NCBI GenBank assembly: GCA_035542775.1
Contig: DATKKX010000343.1
Location: 1-15,008 of the forward strand
Direction of reading: 5' to 3'
From: DATKKX01 sp035542775
GTDB taxonomy: Bacteria; Planctomycetota; Phycisphaerae; UBA1845; UTPLA1
Length of the DNA stretch: 15,008 nucleotides
Position 1 is the stretch's first letter, and each line of letters starts with the position of its first letter. The notes under the pieces are model-generated. The model ran no database searches. It was not told the DNA's origin and was given only the letters and a program-made list of their open reading frames with translations. Made by a program: the position numbers and the translations under genes. This document shows, piece after piece, positions 14,086-15,008 of this stretch.

Positions 14086-15008
14086 TCAGCGGCGAGGTGG
14101 CCCGCCCCCTGGAAACCAACCGTAATCTCGCACATCGATCGCCCACCCACGGCGCGCCCATGGAACCCCGATTTCGCTGGGGAGCAGGCCACTATCAAAC
14201 GACCTTCGAAGGATTTCTGCCAGCGCTTCGACATAGACGAGGCGTTTCGGTCCTTCGCCGGTTTGGCTGACGAGTTCCGCGGGGAACTCCGTGGCCTGGG
14301 GCATTGACTCGTAGATGCCGTTGACGCAAATCGTCTGGGACTTGGCCGCCTCCAAGCCGCACGGGATCGTGCCGCCGTTCGCAATGGCATCCAGACAGAT
14401 TGAGAGTTTGGCGGCCTGCGGCTCGCTTAACGGCGAGGCATACTCCTTGTGCGTCCCATTCTTGAATCTGGCCGCAATCGGCGACTGGCCGCCGGCGAAG
14501 CTCACCACGGCGTCATCGAATTCGAAGTTGAAGACCGGGTCCATGTTTTCGCGGACGGCGTGCGAGCCGAAGAAGAGGACTTCTACGCCGCTGGTCGTGC
14601 GGATTCGAACGGCGGCGGTGTCGAAGTTCTCGATCGGATTGGCGCGATAGGTCTCCGCAGTCACCTCGGCGGGGTTGGCGCTGGTGTCACTTCCACTTGG
14701 CGGGTTCCGTTCCTGCCCTGCAGAACGGCCGACGAGGACGTCGGCCGCTACCTTGCCGTGCGAGGTGGCACTGCTGGAAACGGCACTCGTCTCAACGCGA
14801 TCGCCGAGCACGTAGAGCATGTTATGCAGATCGTGGGCCATGGCGTTGTTGGCCGGGCTGTCGAGGACCCATCGACCCTGATCATCGCGCAATCGCCCGG
14901 CCCAGTTGTTCCGTCCGTAGTAGGAGGCGTCGCGCGGCCATAGGCACAGGCTCTTCAGCCGTTGCGGCCGTCCGAACAGGCCCGCCTGGATATCTCGCTT
15001 GAGCTCTT
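14086..15008 (-). CDS. Gfo/Idh/MocA-family oxidoreductase, N-terminus cut by window edge
   Basis: The frame is open from the stop at 14086-14088 to the right edge, giving at least 306 residues of the C-terminal part. A TTG at 14890-14892 could look like a start, but the codons upstream of it read on to the edge and encode family-like sequence (LWPRDASYYGRNNWAG), so the gene begins outside the window. The segment LDSPANNAMAHDLHNMLY lies where Gfo/Idh/MocA enzymes have conserved substrate-domain residues, and the following beta-sheet region (NFEFDDAVVSF, AIANGG) fits their C-terminal domain. Members oxidise or reduce sugars and inositols with NAD(P). The Rossmann domain with GxGxxG and EKP is not in view. 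It converges on the lyase gene with 14 bp between stops, so it is a separate transcript, possibly still sugar-related. Confidence 0.85.
   Translation of the reverse strand, partial: ELKRDIQAGLFGRPQRLKSLCLWPRDASYYGRNNWAGRLRDDQGRWVLDSPANNAMAHDLHNMLYVLGDRVETSAVSSSATSHGKVAADVLVGRSAGQERNPPSGSDTSANPAEVTAETYRANPIENFDTAAVRIRTTSGVEVLFFGSHAVRENMDPVFNFEFDDAVVSFAGGQSPIAARFKNGTHKEYASPLSEPQAAKLSICLDAIANGGTIPCGLEAAKSQTICVNGIYESMPQATEFPAELVSQTGEGPKRLVYVEALAEILRRSFDSGLLPSEIGVPWARRGWAIDVRDYGWFPGGGPPRR

Noticed and set aside
14060..14100. Bidirectional terminator between the convergent genes
   Set aside because: No stable stem-loop with flanking T or A tract is visible.
14890..14892. TTG as start of the Gfo/Idh/MocA gene
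   Set aside because: The frame continues open to the window edge and the upstream codons encode conserved-looking family sequence, so the gene is partial at the edge.
1..15008. CRISPR arrays, tRNA or rRNA genes, phage or defence genes
   Set aside because: No regularly spaced direct repeats, no cloverleaf-like or rRNA-like stretches, and no proteins of such systems were recognised.

Overview
This is a GC-rich, gene-dense bacterial stretch: an insertion sequence at the left edge, then eight same-strand genes packed from about 1285 to 14071, then one convergent gene cut by the right edge. Species cannot be read from the sequence. The gene mix (SSS-family symporter with long soluble inserts, heparinase II/III-like lyase, Tat-exported PLP enzyme, xylose-isomerase-like TIM barrel, Gfo/Idh/MocA oxidoreductase) resembles polysaccharide-degrading Planctomycetota or related PVC-group bacteria; that is an inference from gene content only.

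Left edge (1-1173): a complete IS630-family element of 1167 bp (4-1170), with 13-bp terminal inverted repeats (12/13 identical), a duplicated TA and a reconstructed CTAG target. Its transposase is on the minus strand. Two details stand out: the stop codon is completed by the target site, and a perfect 10-bp hairpin overlaps the transposase ribosome binding site.

Operon (1285-14071): sugar isomerase-like TIM barrel; Old Yellow Enzyme-type ene-reductase with an Fe-S motif; fumarate-reductase-like flavoprotein; short-chain dehydrogenase; a fusion of KDPG aldolase (Eda) with 2-keto-3-deoxygluconate kinase (KdgK); Na+/solute symporter; Tat-exported class-V PLP enzyme; secreted heparinase II/III-like polysaccharide lyase. 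Gaps are short (2 to 45 nt) and two junctions can overlap by 4 nt, so one transcript is likely.

The most economical reading is a polyuronate catabolic operon. The lyase would release unsaturated uronic acids outside the cytoplasm, the symporter would import them, the SDR (perhaps with the TIM-barrel protein) would convert them to 2-keto-3-deoxygluconate (KDG), and the single fused protein would phosphorylate KDG and split KDPG into pyruvate and glyceraldehyde 3-phosphate. The OYE/flavoprotein pair and the exported PLP enzyme have no place in the textbook route and are the best candidates for new biochemistry.

Right edge (14086-15008): a minus-strand Gfo/Idh/MocA oxidoreductase whose reading frame stays open to the edge, so its N-terminus lies outside. 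No tRNA, rRNA, CRISPR array or convincing terminator was seen.
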